A stretch of DNA of 64,000 bases, taken from NCBI GenBank assembly GCA_002409595.1, contig DHNQ01000012.1, positions 1-64,000 on the forward strand. Direction: 5' to 3'. The notes under the pieces were generated by a model. It was not told the DNA's origin. It saw only the letters and a list, made by a program, of their open reading frames with translations, and did no database searches. This document shows, in pieces, positions 8,471 to 17,105 of the stretch (positions are counted from its first letter, which is position 1; each line of letters opens with the position of its first letter). Source of the stretch: Dysgonomonas sp. UBA5412. GTDB lineage: Bacteria; Bacteroidota; Bacteroidia; Bacteroidales; Dysgonomonadaceae. The position numbers and the translations under genes were made by a program.

Positions 8471-10785
8471 CACTTTAGTTTATTGTATAATTTAAGGTCA
8501 TTCTTTTTGAGATCTGCGGAGAAAGAATAAGGAAAATCAAATTCATCTATACCTCTGAATTTATTTGCGGTACTTGACATTTCAAACCTGATATCTGCTC
8601 CATTGGTTAATGAAGAATGGGTAAAATAATTTTTTGAATGTTCTTTTCCATCTACAGAAATTGATCGTACATAGCAGTTGTTTTTACTATTGTTGTTTGC
8701 CAAGATATTTATCTGTTTTCCGTTCTCTAATTTTATTCTCACTTTATCAAATAATGGAGATCCTATTATATATTCGTCTGTGCCCGGACAAACAGTATAC
8801 ATACCAAGTGCAGAGAAAACATACCATGCCGAAGTTTGCCCATTATCCTCATCTCCACAGTATCCATCCGGATTGGCATTGTATAGTTTATCCATAACCA
8901 CACGCGACCAATATTGTGTTTTCCACGGTTGACCAGAATAGTTGTATAAATATATCATGTGCTGTATTGGTTGGTTTCCATGTGCATACTGCCCCATATT
9001 TACAACCTGCATTTCGCGCATTTCATGAATCATTCTACGGCTTTCCATTCCCATATATCCAGGTACAATGAAAACAGAGTCGAGCATATTGTTGAATATA
9101 TCTTTTCCTCCCATCAACTCTACCAATCCTTGCGGATCGTGAAATACCGACCAGCTATAATGCCAGCTATTGCCTTCTGTATAATCAACACTCCAATCGG
9201 TAGGTTTAAATGGCGATTTAAAAGAACCATCAGCCAATTTGGGCCGCATAAGATTGTGTTGAGGGTCGAATAGATTTTTATAATTCATCGCATGTTTTGC
9301 ATATACTTCTATTTCTTTAACTGGTTTACCTAGTTTTTTACCTAGTGTATATATTGTCCAGTCATTGTAGGCATATTCAAGTGTACGAGCTACATTCTGG
9401 CTAATACTTTTATCTGATGGAATATATCCATACTGATTATACAGTTCAAATCCTGTTCGTCCCGATGCGTGTATAGTTGGATGTACACTATTTGCTCCAT
9501 GTTTCAACGCTTGCCACAGAGTTTGAATATCGTAGCCTCGCAAACCTTTCACATATGCATCAGCAACTACAGATGTAGAATTATTGCCTATCATTATAGC
9601 TCTGTGTCCCGGACTAGACCATTCGGGCAGAAAGCCGCTTTCTTTGTAGGCATTCACTAATCCTTCTTGCATTTTTTCATTCATCGAAGGGAACATCAGA
9701 TTTAGAAATGGGAATAGGCTTCGGAATGTATCCCAAAAACCGGTATCGGCAAACATATATCCGGGCAATATCTGGCCATTGTATGGACTATAATGCATTA
9801 CTTTTCCATCTTTATTTATTTCGTAAAACGAGCGAGGAAATAAAACTGTTCTGTAAAAACAAGAATAGAAAGTTCTTAAATTGTCAATATTCTCATCCTC
9901 TATTTCTATACGTCCTAAAATATTATTCCAGACTTTGCGTCCATTGTTTACTATTGTGTCAAACGAGTCACGTTTCAATTCTTTGAGATTTATTTCGGCT
10001 TGCTCGTGGCTGATGAAGGAGGATGCAACACGAGCATGTACTTGCTCTCCCTTCTTAGTTGTGAAGCCTATAATGGCACCTGTATGATCTGCTTCCACTT
10101 CTAGCAAGTTCTCCTTAATCTCTTTACCATCTACAGCACTGATATATGCGAATGCTTTATCAAATTTTATTACAAAATAGTTCTTGAAATTGTCTGGAAC
10201 TCCTCCCGAATTCTTTGTAGTATAGCCTATTATTTTATTTTCTTCGGGTATAATCTTTATGTAAGATCCTTTGTCGAAAGCATCGACAATAATATAAGAC
10301 TTGTCTGTTTCGGGAAATGTAAAACGAAACATTGCAGCTCGTTCGGTGGGCGTTATTTCTGTTGTCACATCATGATCTGCCAAGTAGACGCTATAATAGT
10401 GTGGTTGCACTATTTCGGCCTTGTGACTAAACCAACTGGCACGATCATCCTCATTGAATACCACTTTGTTAGTTACAGGCATTATTGCAAACTGACCATA
10501 ATCATTCATCCAAGGACTCGGTTGGTGTGTCTGTTTAAATCCTCTTATTTTGTCGGCAGTGTAGGTATACCCCCACCCATTTCCCATTTTTCCGGTTTGA
10601 GGTGTCCAAAAATTCATTCCCCAAGGCATAGCTATAGCAGGATATGTATTTCCTGTCGATAATTCTCGTTTCGAGAAAGTGCCCACAAGCGTACTAACAT
10701 GATCTACGGGTTCTGTTTTTTTATTCTGAGCAGTTATACTGACTGTAAATACAAGAAGGCTTATATATATAATTATATTCTTCAT
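8470..10785 (-). CDS. GH92 alpha-mannosidase, secreted (HGNQP type)
   Basis: The start at 10785 (MKNIIIYISLLVFTVSITAQ) gives a clean signal peptide and a 771-residue protein; an ATG at 10791 adds two residues, and a longer upstream reading overlaps the preceding gene and is unlikely. GH92 blocks are present: STLVGTFSKRELSTGNTYPAI with PWGMNFWTPQTG, FKQTHQPSPWMNDYGQ, HGNQPIQHMIYLYNYSGQ and DEDNGQTSAWYVFSALGMY. In place of the HGNEP motif of the other GH92 it has HGNQP, a substitution near the sugar-binding end that may change linkage preference. It has no lipobox, so it is probably periplasmic. The gene starts 8 bp after the six-hairpin stop and touches the GH125 start. Confidence 0.92.
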   Translation of the reverse strand: MKNIIIYISLLVFTVSITAQNKKTEPVDHVSTLVGTFSKRELSTGNTYPAIAMPWGMNFWTPQTGKMGNGWGYTYTADKIRGFKQTHQPSPWMNDYGQFAIMPVTNKVVFNEDDRASWFSHKAEIVQPHYYSVYLADHDVTTEITPTERAAMFRFTFPETDKSYIIVDAFDKGSYIKIIPEENKIIGYTTKNSGGVPDNFKNYFVIKFDKAFAYISAVDGKEIKENLLEVEADHTGAIIGFTTKKGEQVHARVASSFISHEQAEINLKELKRDSFDTIVNNGRKVWNNILGRIEIEDENIDNLRTFYSCFYRTVLFPRSFYEINKDGKVMHYSPYNGQILPGYMFADTGFWDTFRSLFPFLNLMFPSMNEKMQEGLVNAYKESGFLPEWSSPGHRAIMIGNNSTSVVADAYVKGLRGYDIQTLWQALKHGANSVHPTIHASGRTGFELYNQYGYIPSDKSISQNVARTLEYAYNDWTIYTLGKKLGKPVKEIEVYAKHAMNYKNLFDPQHNLMRPKLADGSFKSPFKPTDWSVDYTEGNSWHYSWSVFHDPQGLVELMGGKDIFNNMLDSVFIVPGYMGMESRRMIHEMREMQVVNMGQYAHGNQPIQHMIYLYNYSGQPWKTQYWSRVVMDKLYNANPDGYCGDEDNGQTSAWYVFSALGMYTVCPGTDEYIIGSPLFDKVRIKLENGKQINILANNNSKNNCYVRSISVDGKEHSKNYFTHSSLTNGADIRFEMSSTANKFRGIDEFDFPYSFSADLKKNDLKLYNKLK

Positions 10786-10793
10786 TATCATTT

Positions 10794-12137
10794 TTAGTTT
10801 TTCTGGTTCTTTATTCGTTTGGGAAGTGCCGATAAATCTACAGCTTTGCGAAGTCGTGCCATAGCCCAACACCACCATGCCGTTTGCTCTCCGTTACCAG
10901 CATCTTTCACTTTCCATACAGATGTTTCCATTTTGTCCAAGAGATCTTCATCTGTAATCTGTTTATTGATTCTTATATTATTTCCTTCGAGCCAAGCTCC
11001 TTCCATGTAAATGGGATTATTGGCATTTACTTTTTCTATCATTTCCAGTATTTCGACAATTCTGCCATATCGTTTCTCTGTGTTTGCAAAATCAATTTCC
11101 CATCCTATTCCTTTGCCTATCATTTCGTTCGAAAATCGACCTTGTGTATATCCATCGGTAGGCATCCATATTACTCCGTGACTTTTTTTCAAATATAATT
11201 TTTCCATGACATCCACTGTGTTCACCATCACCTGACGATCCATAGCCTCCCATCCGGCAGCAATAGGAGATAGACATACCCATCCCATACCGTATAGAGG
11301 CTCTCTGCCATTGGGTGTCTGTTGCAGCATTTCCAGATAGGTTGGCTTTCCGAAACGTTCGATTACGAGTTGTCTACTTATTCCTTTTTTCAATATATCC
11401 AATTTCTTTTTCCAATCTTCCGCCACGTCTTTATCCCCTCTTCGCTCGGCTATTTTTATCATTTCCTCGAGCGATGCTCCAACAAAGCTCTGTGTGAGCA
11501 AATCCCATGTATCCCAAGCTCTTCCGTCTCTCGAATGTTCAAAATCGACATTCTTTACCAAACAAGGGCGGGTAGGTTCTTTGTCATTACCATACTGAAA
11601 ACATGTTCGATCGCAAGTTCGACGCATCAATGCTCGCATTTGTTTCCATGTACGATCTTCAAATTTTGTATTACCTCTTTTAACTGCAAGCCTAGCCCAA
11701 GCTAAAATAACATGTGCCTGCCCATCTATTTGATGCTGATCGTCTACAATAGTGTATCCTTTATTATTTTTGCCTATAATGCGAGGAATACGTTCCATCT
11801 CATTAGCATCTATTGCTTTTAATACAAAATCTATTGTTTGTTCGGCCTCTTGCAATTTATTTGTTTCCATAAGCATGAAAACAAAAGGCCCTGTTGTACG
11901 TGGAAACATTGCAGGATAAGCACGAGTTAATGATTCGGGTAAATAGCCATCAGAGTCCATTCTGTCAACAAGGCTATAATATGTTCTTGAATATAAATGT
12001 TCAAAATATTCTGATTGTAACAACTGTTTTACTTTCAATTTTTCCTTATTTGTCTGAGCATACATGTTTGGAGTGTAAATAACAGCAAATAGAATACAGC
12101 ATACTATTGATATATATATACTTGAATGCTTTTTCAT
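10794..12137 (-). CDS. Secreted six-hairpin (alpha/alpha barrel) glycosidase-like protein, copy 2
   Basis: I place the start at 12137 (MKKHSSIYISIVCCILFAV), which gives a signal peptide ending MYAQ; the 22 open codons upstream lack one. The 447-residue protein matches the copy at 290-1606 along its length: TYYSLVDRMDSDGYLPESL, YPAMFPRTTGPFVFML, DFEHSRDGRAWDTWDLLTQSF, GMGWVCLSPIAAGWEAMDRQ and GNGEQTAWWCWAMARLRK. Such proteins belong to the six-hairpin glycosidase clan, but no family is assigned from memory. The pair brackets the hydrolase cluster, with two GH92, one GH125, one GH97 and one EEP gene between them. An old duplication with specialisation for different glycan parts is inferred. Confidence 0.75.
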   Translation of the reverse strand: MKKHSSIYISIVCCILFAVIYTPNMYAQTNKEKLKVKQLLQSEYFEHLYSRTYYSLVDRMDSDGYLPESLTRAYPAMFPRTTGPFVFMLMETNKLQEAEQTIDFVLKAIDANEMERIPRIIGKNNKGYTIVDDQHQIDGQAHVILAWARLAVKRGNTKFEDRTWKQMRALMRRTCDRTCFQYGNDKEPTRPCLVKNVDFEHSRDGRAWDTWDLLTQSFVGASLEEMIKIAERRGDKDVAEDWKKKLDILKKGISRQLVIERFGKPTYLEMLQQTPNGREPLYGMGWVCLSPIAAGWEAMDRQVMVNTVDVMEKLYLKKSHGVIWMPTDGYTQGRFSNEMIGKGIGWEIDFANTEKRYGRIVEILEMIEKVNANNPIYMEGAWLEGNNIRINKQITDEDLLDKMETSVWKVKDAGNGEQTAWWCWAMARLRKAVDLSALPKRIKNQKN

Positions 12138-12235
12138 GATATTTTGGTTACATAAAAGTGAAGTTCCCTTTCCAATCAAGATTGTCAGAGAACTCCACTC
12201 CATAATAGTTATGAATTTAGAATATTAAAAAAAAA

Positions 12236-13939
12236 TTATTTAACATCTCGCGAGTTCAATATGGTATGTGTTGGTTGCCCTGTAGGCGTATGAGTTCCAT
12301 CCATATACACAACTACATCTCCATATCTCTGGCTATTCGTAAAATCGCCTTTGGCATCACATGGGCGGAATGAATACAAATAGATATCCCAATTATCGCC
12401 CTTCGATGAATAGATAGGAGAACTAGGATCCATATAATCATCTTTACCAATTTCTACCAAATACTGGAACTTCGTTTCATAGTTCACAGCACTTTTCTCA
12501 TGTGGATTATCCATTATACTTGAGAAACATCTTACTTTGTTCACATCACTACTTTCTACCCAGAATTTATAACGAGCTGTCATATTAGACCTTAGAGGTA
12601 TCTCTGCACCTACAATTTTCCATGTCCCTTTCCCTTGATAAGTCAATTCTTGAGGATAAGCAGGAGCCTGATTGTTATTGTTCATGCTATGAAAATTGAT
12701 TGAATAGATTTCTACCATCTCTAAAGTTTTAGCCTGAAAATCGAGTTTTATTCTATAAATACCCTCCTCAGCTGAGGTAACAGTTGTAGCTCCTTGTTGT
12801 AATAATATTTTGTTTTGAGCAAAATCTAATACATATGAGGCGTTGTTTTCGTCAGTCAAGAACAATTCTCCAGCCACAAGTTTTGTATATATTTCAAATA
12901 CATATATCTCCTTGTTTAGCATCATTGTTTTATTCCCATCTGGTCTGTTTGCTGGGTCATGCACTACATTCTCCACTCCAGTTATAGAAAAAGCATTCAT
13001 GAAATTTAATTTCTCTACGCCAGCTCCTCCCACTTCTGTTGCACTACCATAAGCAAACAACTGAGTAGGATATCTTTCGCCATCTGGGATGCGGGTTATG
13101 TTCAAGTCTCTCACGTTGGTACTCACTTTTTCCTCACTTGTACCATCTGTTCTTTTTATTATCCATCTCACAGTCCAAATGAAATCCCCTGCTTCGCCTG
13201 CTTGTAAGCTAGCATATCCGACATAATCATCCATCTTCAACTGGGTGATATTAGTCTGGGTAGCAGTACCATTAGCCTCTGACTCTATTACCACTAGTGG
13301 ATTTGAGAAATCGTTACCTTTTTCATCTAACAATAATGAGTAGCTAATTGTTTCCCCTGTATTCACTGGAATAGCAGTCCATGAGAATATCACATTAGCC
13401 CCTGCACTACTTAATGCCAACACTGCATCATCGTCTGGGCTTATCAGAGCAATCTCCAAGGGTTGCATTCGTGTTACCTTTGTGGTATTACTAACAGTAC
13501 CTAGTGTATATTTAGTTCCATTAGATGTTCGTACTGTCCAGATTAATGACCCTGTAGCGTCAACTGCCACACCTGCAAGTTCTGCCACATTGTTCAATTG
13601 GTCTTGTGTAAGCGTTGCGGCATTTGAGAACCCTTTAGAGTCTGCACTTATCGTTGCCAATGGATTAGAGAAGTCTCCCCCTTGTTTGTCAAACACTACT
13701 TCGTAGCTAACAACACCGCCTCCGTTATCTTTGACCTTATCCCATCTGAAAACGATATTTTCCTTCTCTCTATCTAATACAAATAGAGAGTCATTACTAG
13801 GTGAGTTTAGTACAGACACTGCCTCCGGAGCAATTCCTGATACGGGACCTGTTCCCGGATCTACTGTATCGTCACTACATGATATCATTGAACACAACAG
13901 CCCAACAACCAATAATTTAATATATAATATATTTTTCAT
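12236..13939 (-). CDS. SusE/SusF-like surface glycan-binding lipoprotein
   Basis: The 567-residue protein begins MKNILYIKLLVVGLLCSMISCSDD, a signal peptide with lipobox SMISC, followed by a low-complexity linker typical of exported Bacteroidota lipoproteins. Two similar Ig-like SusE N-terminal repeats follow (about residues 38-160 and 165-285), each with a VFRWDKV/IFSWTAI strand, a SYEVVFDKQGGDFSNPL or SYSLLLDEKGNDFSNPL strand and a WTVR strand. The C-terminal half looks like SusE/SusF starch-binding-like modules. SusE-like proteins hold glycan at the cell surface for the SusCD importer. Its place after GH130 and SusD, on the same strand, fits that job. Ligand identity (mannan) is inferred from the neighbours. 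Confidence 0.82.
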   Translation of the reverse strand: MKNILYIKLLVVGLLCSMISCSDDTVDPGTGPVSGIAPEAVSVLNSPSNDSLFVLDREKENIVFRWDKVKDNGGGVVSYEVVFDKQGGDFSNPLATISADSKGFSNAATLTQDQLNNVAELAGVAVDATGSLIWTVRTSNGTKYTLGTVSNTTKVTRMQPLEIALISPDDDAVLALSSAGANVIFSWTAIPVNTGETISYSLLLDEKGNDFSNPLVVIESEANGTATQTNITQLKMDDYVGYASLQAGEAGDFIWTVRWIIKRTDGTSEEKVSTNVRDLNITRIPDGERYPTQLFAYGSATEVGGAGVEKLNFMNAFSITGVENVVHDPANRPDGNKTMMLNKEIYVFEIYTKLVAGELFLTDENNASYVLDFAQNKILLQQGATTVTSAEEGIYRIKLDFQAKTLEMVEIYSINFHSMNNNNQAPAYPQELTYQGKGTWKIVGAEIPLRSNMTARYKFWVESSDVNKVRCFSSIMDNPHEKSAVNYETKFQYLVEIGKDDYMDPSSPIYSSKGDNWDIYLYSFRPCDAKGDFTNSQRYGDVVVYMDGTHTPTGQPTHTILNSRDVK

Positions 13940-13965
13940 TTGTATTATTTCTTAATAAATATTTT

Positions 13966-15111
13966 CTAATTCACAGGATCTCCAGGAGTTTTCTTCGCCG
14001 GGTCGTAGATTGCCACACCTACCATCGAGTCGGCACAGCCATAATACAGATACCATTTATTTTTGAAGTACGCTAATCCTTCTATAAAAACTGTACCATC
14101 TCTATACTGTCCACTTTTTTCGAAATCGGCCATTGGCTTGAAAAATGGAACATCTAGACGTTCTTTTACTTTATAAGGGTCTTTTTTGTCGAACAGAATT
14201 TGTCCGGCGCTGTACGTACCTGCATTGAATCGAGGATCTCTTTTTTCATCTGAACGATTTTTGCCATTATACAGCAACAATATACCTTTGTCTGTCATTA
14301 CAGCAGGAGGTCCGCATTCAGTAAGACCACTATCGAAATAACCATCGCGTGGAGTCACGATAAATTTGAGATTACCCTTTTCGTCAACTTGTGGTGTCCA
14401 ATTAATAAGATCGTCTGATGTTGCTACATTGATCCATTTTTCGCCCCAATACATAACATATTTCCCATTCACTTTAGTTATCACCTGTTTACCATTTTTT
14501 ACAGATGTTACAATAGATGCAGACTTACTTGCTTGGTGTTGAAAACGTCCATTGTAGGCTTTTTCAAAAGCAAGTCCATGTTTTTCCCAGTTTACCAGGT
14601 CGCGCGATGTTGCTACACACAAACGAGCCTTATTTCTATTCCAACCTGTATAATACATTACGTAGAGGCCGTCTTCTGTTACTGCTACACGCGGATCTTC
14701 ACAGCCTCCACGCCACTCATACTCCTTGTAACAATCAGCTTCCGGAGCCAATACCGGTGTGGAGCGACGTTTCATTGTAATTCCATCTCTACTTTCGGCC
14801 AAACCGATACGAGAAGTTCGTTGTCCTAAGGCCGGATGGGTATTATCTTCGGCTCTGTAAAGTACATATATTTTATTGTCCTTTACTACAGCCGCTGGAT
14901 TGAATGTATCGCTCTCTTCCCAAGCGATGGAGTCATTCCACATAGGACAAAATATCTTGTATGTTGCATCCGGGCTTATTACCGGATTTTTACCTTCAGG
15001 ACGCACAAAGCCTCCCATAGCCCAATTGGGCAAAATGTTATCATCCTTCTGTCCAAAAACTGTTGCCGTACTTGCAAATAATATTACAAAAGATATTAAA
15101 ATTCGTCTCAT
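13966..15111 (-). CDS. GH130 beta-mannoside hydrolase or phosphorylase, secreted
   Basis: The start at 15111 (MRRILISFVILFASTATVFGQ) gives a signal peptide and a 381-residue protein. The five-bladed propeller motifs of GH130 are visible: ESDTFNPAAVVKDNKIYVLYRAED (general acid Asp region), SRIGLAESRDG, EWRGGCEDPRV, YYTGWNRNKARLCVATSRD, TECGPPAVMTDKGILLLYNGKN and WYLYYGCADS. GH130 includes mannoside phosphorylases and beta-1,2-mannosidases. A secreted member of a mannan operon, where phosphate and cytoplasmic recycling are absent, points to hydrolysis of beta-1,2-mannose caps or the core Man-beta-GlcNAc; this is inference. The SusD stop lies 41 bp upstream. The phosphate-binding residues were not checked individually. 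Confidence 0.88.
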   Translation of the reverse strand: MRRILISFVILFASTATVFGQKDDNILPNWAMGGFVRPEGKNPVISPDATYKIFCPMWNDSIAWEESDTFNPAAVVKDNKIYVLYRAEDNTHPALGQRTSRIGLAESRDGITMKRRSTPVLAPEADCYKEYEWRGGCEDPRVAVTEDGLYVMYYTGWNRNKARLCVATSRDLVNWEKHGLAFEKAYNGRFQHQASKSASIVTSVKNGKQVITKVNGKYVMYWGEKWINVATSDDLINWTPQVDEKGNLKFIVTPRDGYFDSGLTECGPPAVMTDKGILLLYNGKNRSDEKRDPRFNAGTYSAGQILFDKKDPYKVKERLDVPFFKPMADFEKSGQYRDGTVFIEGLAYFKNKWYLYYGCADSMVGVAIYDPAKKTPGDPVN

Positions 15112-15152
15112 TTTAATTATGTTTTGATTTTCTTGTTTTGTTCTTATCTCAA

Positions 15153-17090
15153 TTACCATCCAGGGTTCTGTTTTAGTCCACTAGATCTTTGCAGTTCTGA
15201 TTGAGTTATTGGCCAATAGTAATGAGTAGGAGCCGAGAAAGCACGTGTTTCTACACAAAAACGCTCCATTTTATATTTCTTGCCATCTATGTTTATCTCT
15301 CCATTAGAATCCTCTACTGGTCGCATGCCATTGATCATTCTTTGACATTTAGGATAAGGTTCATTGTACTGCATCCAATAATTTTGTGATCGTTTTGTAT
15401 TATCCGTACCGGCAGAGACCCACCTGCTTTCACGATTCAATTCTTTTATACTTGATGGTTCTAAATACAACCTAGCGTCGAAAGCTCTTTTATTTTCGTA
15501 GAAAAACTCAACCCTACGTTCACGGTATATGTATTCCCGCATCAAATCTTTATCTGTTTTGCAAGCAGGAGGCATTGGTACCATAAATGATCTGCTTCTC
15601 ACTAGATTTATCATATCGTATATTTCATTGTTTGGTCCCGACACCTCATTTACCGCTTCTGCGTATATGTATATAAAGTCGGGTAAACGCCAAATTGGAG
15701 GTGCTGAAATAGAGATATTTCCACTTTTATTGTATGCTTCGTTCAGATATTTTCGGATGTAATAGCCTGTAGTAGTTGCGTTACTGGCTCCAATCTGATC
15801 TTTTCCGGTAGCAGTTGTCAGAGTTGAAGGTCTGTTATCGCCATCTCTGAATTTTGCACCATGAAAAATAATATCCCGATAAAAACGAGGATCTCGCTTC
15901 ACCGACAGATAAGGGTTCTCATCATTATATCCATCCAACGTAGCTCTACTCGAATATACAGGATAACCATATCCGTCGGGAGCAATATATTCGTATTCAT
16001 CTACTTGCTCTTGCACCGGCTGTTGGCGAGCTCCCCCACCTCTACTTGGTGGATATACGTCGCCAAACCATCCCTGATTTTTATGTTTAGTAATAAACCA
16101 AACATATTCATTCTTAAATGCTATATCATCATAAAACATTTTCCAAAGTCTACGATAGACTGTAGATCCATTTGTATCTTGATCGCCACTGTCTTTATAG
16201 TCATTACCGTCATACATATCATACAAGCTATATCGTTTGGCACCACTATCGTCTAGCAAATCAAGAACAGCTTTAGAGGCATCGCGAGCCGCAATCCATC
16301 GTTGAATATCGTATGTATATTCATTCTCAAAGATTCGTTTTCCTATATAGCCATTGCTTGTTGCTCCGTTATACAAGGGGGTTGCAGACATCCATCTAGC
16401 TATAGCTATAAGACCTAAACAAGCTCCATGATCGGCTCTTCCGAAATCGAGTGTAGTGTGTCGTACTGGAAGTCTGTTTTTACCTTCCTCTGCATCCCTC
16501 ACTATTTTTCCAATTACCGAATGCACAGATTCTTGTTTAAGTGTGGACATGTCATGATCAGCGTTGATAACGTAGTCTATATATGGAACCTCTCCATACA
16601 TACGTACCAATAAATAATGTAAATATCCTCGTATAAAATATACTTCTCCTATTCTTCGATCCAAATCACCAGGATTTGCCGGATTGTCAGGAGTGCTATA
16701 TTTTTTCACTCCTTCCAATATCTTGTTTGCCTTACGTATGGTTGAGTAGAGTCCTTTCCAAAACATATCCTGATTGGGTTGAGGTATGCTAGTAGGCGAC
16801 CATGCTCCTGAGTTATAGAGATTTGTTATATTTCCCTCCACATTTGTACCTTCAGCTTCGTCTGTTATAGCAGCAGACGAGAAGTGCGAAAGCCATGTGA
16901 GTGGACTATTACATTTTTTAGTTTCTGAATAGAGGTCAGTTACAAGCTTATTTACTTTTTCATAACTTGCAAAAGTTTCTGATTCTGGGATCTCTTCGTC
17001 AGGCTGTCTGTCTAGGTAGTCGCTACATGATGCAAACAATATTAGTACAGACATAAAAAACAAGCTCAATATTTTTTGTGATATTTTCAT
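15153..17090 (-). CDS. susD: SusD-like glycan-binding outer-membrane lipoprotein
   Basis: The 645-residue lipoprotein has signal and lipobox FASCSDYLDRQPDEE, the standard SusD start (Cys after FAS, then DYLD). The tetratricopeptide-like N-terminal half shows IRKANKILEG, GEVYFIRGYLHYLLVRMYGEVPYI, and the C-terminal half ends with IYRERRVEFFYENKRAFDARLYLE and QRSSGLKQNPGW. SusD proteins cap the SusC barrel and bind the imported oligosaccharide. It begins 16 bp after the SusC stop and is paired with it, as always. At 645 residues it is longer than a typical 500-580, mainly in central loops rich in Arg, Gly and Gln (about 350-430), which could shape ligand preference. Confidence 0.96.
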   Translation of the reverse strand: MKISQKILSLFFMSVLILFASCSDYLDRQPDEEIPESETFASYEKVNKLVTDLYSETKKCNSPLTWLSHFSSAAITDEAEGTNVEGNITNLYNSGAWSPTSIPQPNQDMFWKGLYSTIRKANKILEGVKKYSTPDNPANPGDLDRRIGEVYFIRGYLHYLLVRMYGEVPYIDYVINADHDMSTLKQESVHSVIGKIVRDAEEGKNRLPVRHTTLDFGRADHGACLGLIAIARWMSATPLYNGATSNGYIGKRIFENEYTYDIQRWIAARDASKAVLDLLDDSGAKRYSLYDMYDGNDYKDSGDQDTNGSTVYRRLWKMFYDDIAFKNEYVWFITKHKNQGWFGDVYPPSRGGGARQQPVQEQVDEYEYIAPDGYGYPVYSSRATLDGYNDENPYLSVKRDPRFYRDIIFHGAKFRDGDNRPSTLTTATGKDQIGASNATTTGYYIRKYLNEAYNKSGNISISAPPIWRLPDFIYIYAEAVNEVSGPNNEIYDMINLVRSRSFMVPMPPACKTDKDLMREYIYRERRVEFFYENKRAFDARLYLEPSSIKELNRESRWVSAGTDNTKRSQNYWMQYNEPYPKCQRMINGMRPVEDSNGEINIDGKKYKMERFCVETRAFSAPTHYYWPITQSELQRSSGLKQNPGW

Positions 17091-17105
17091 AATTCGTCTT
17101 TTTTA

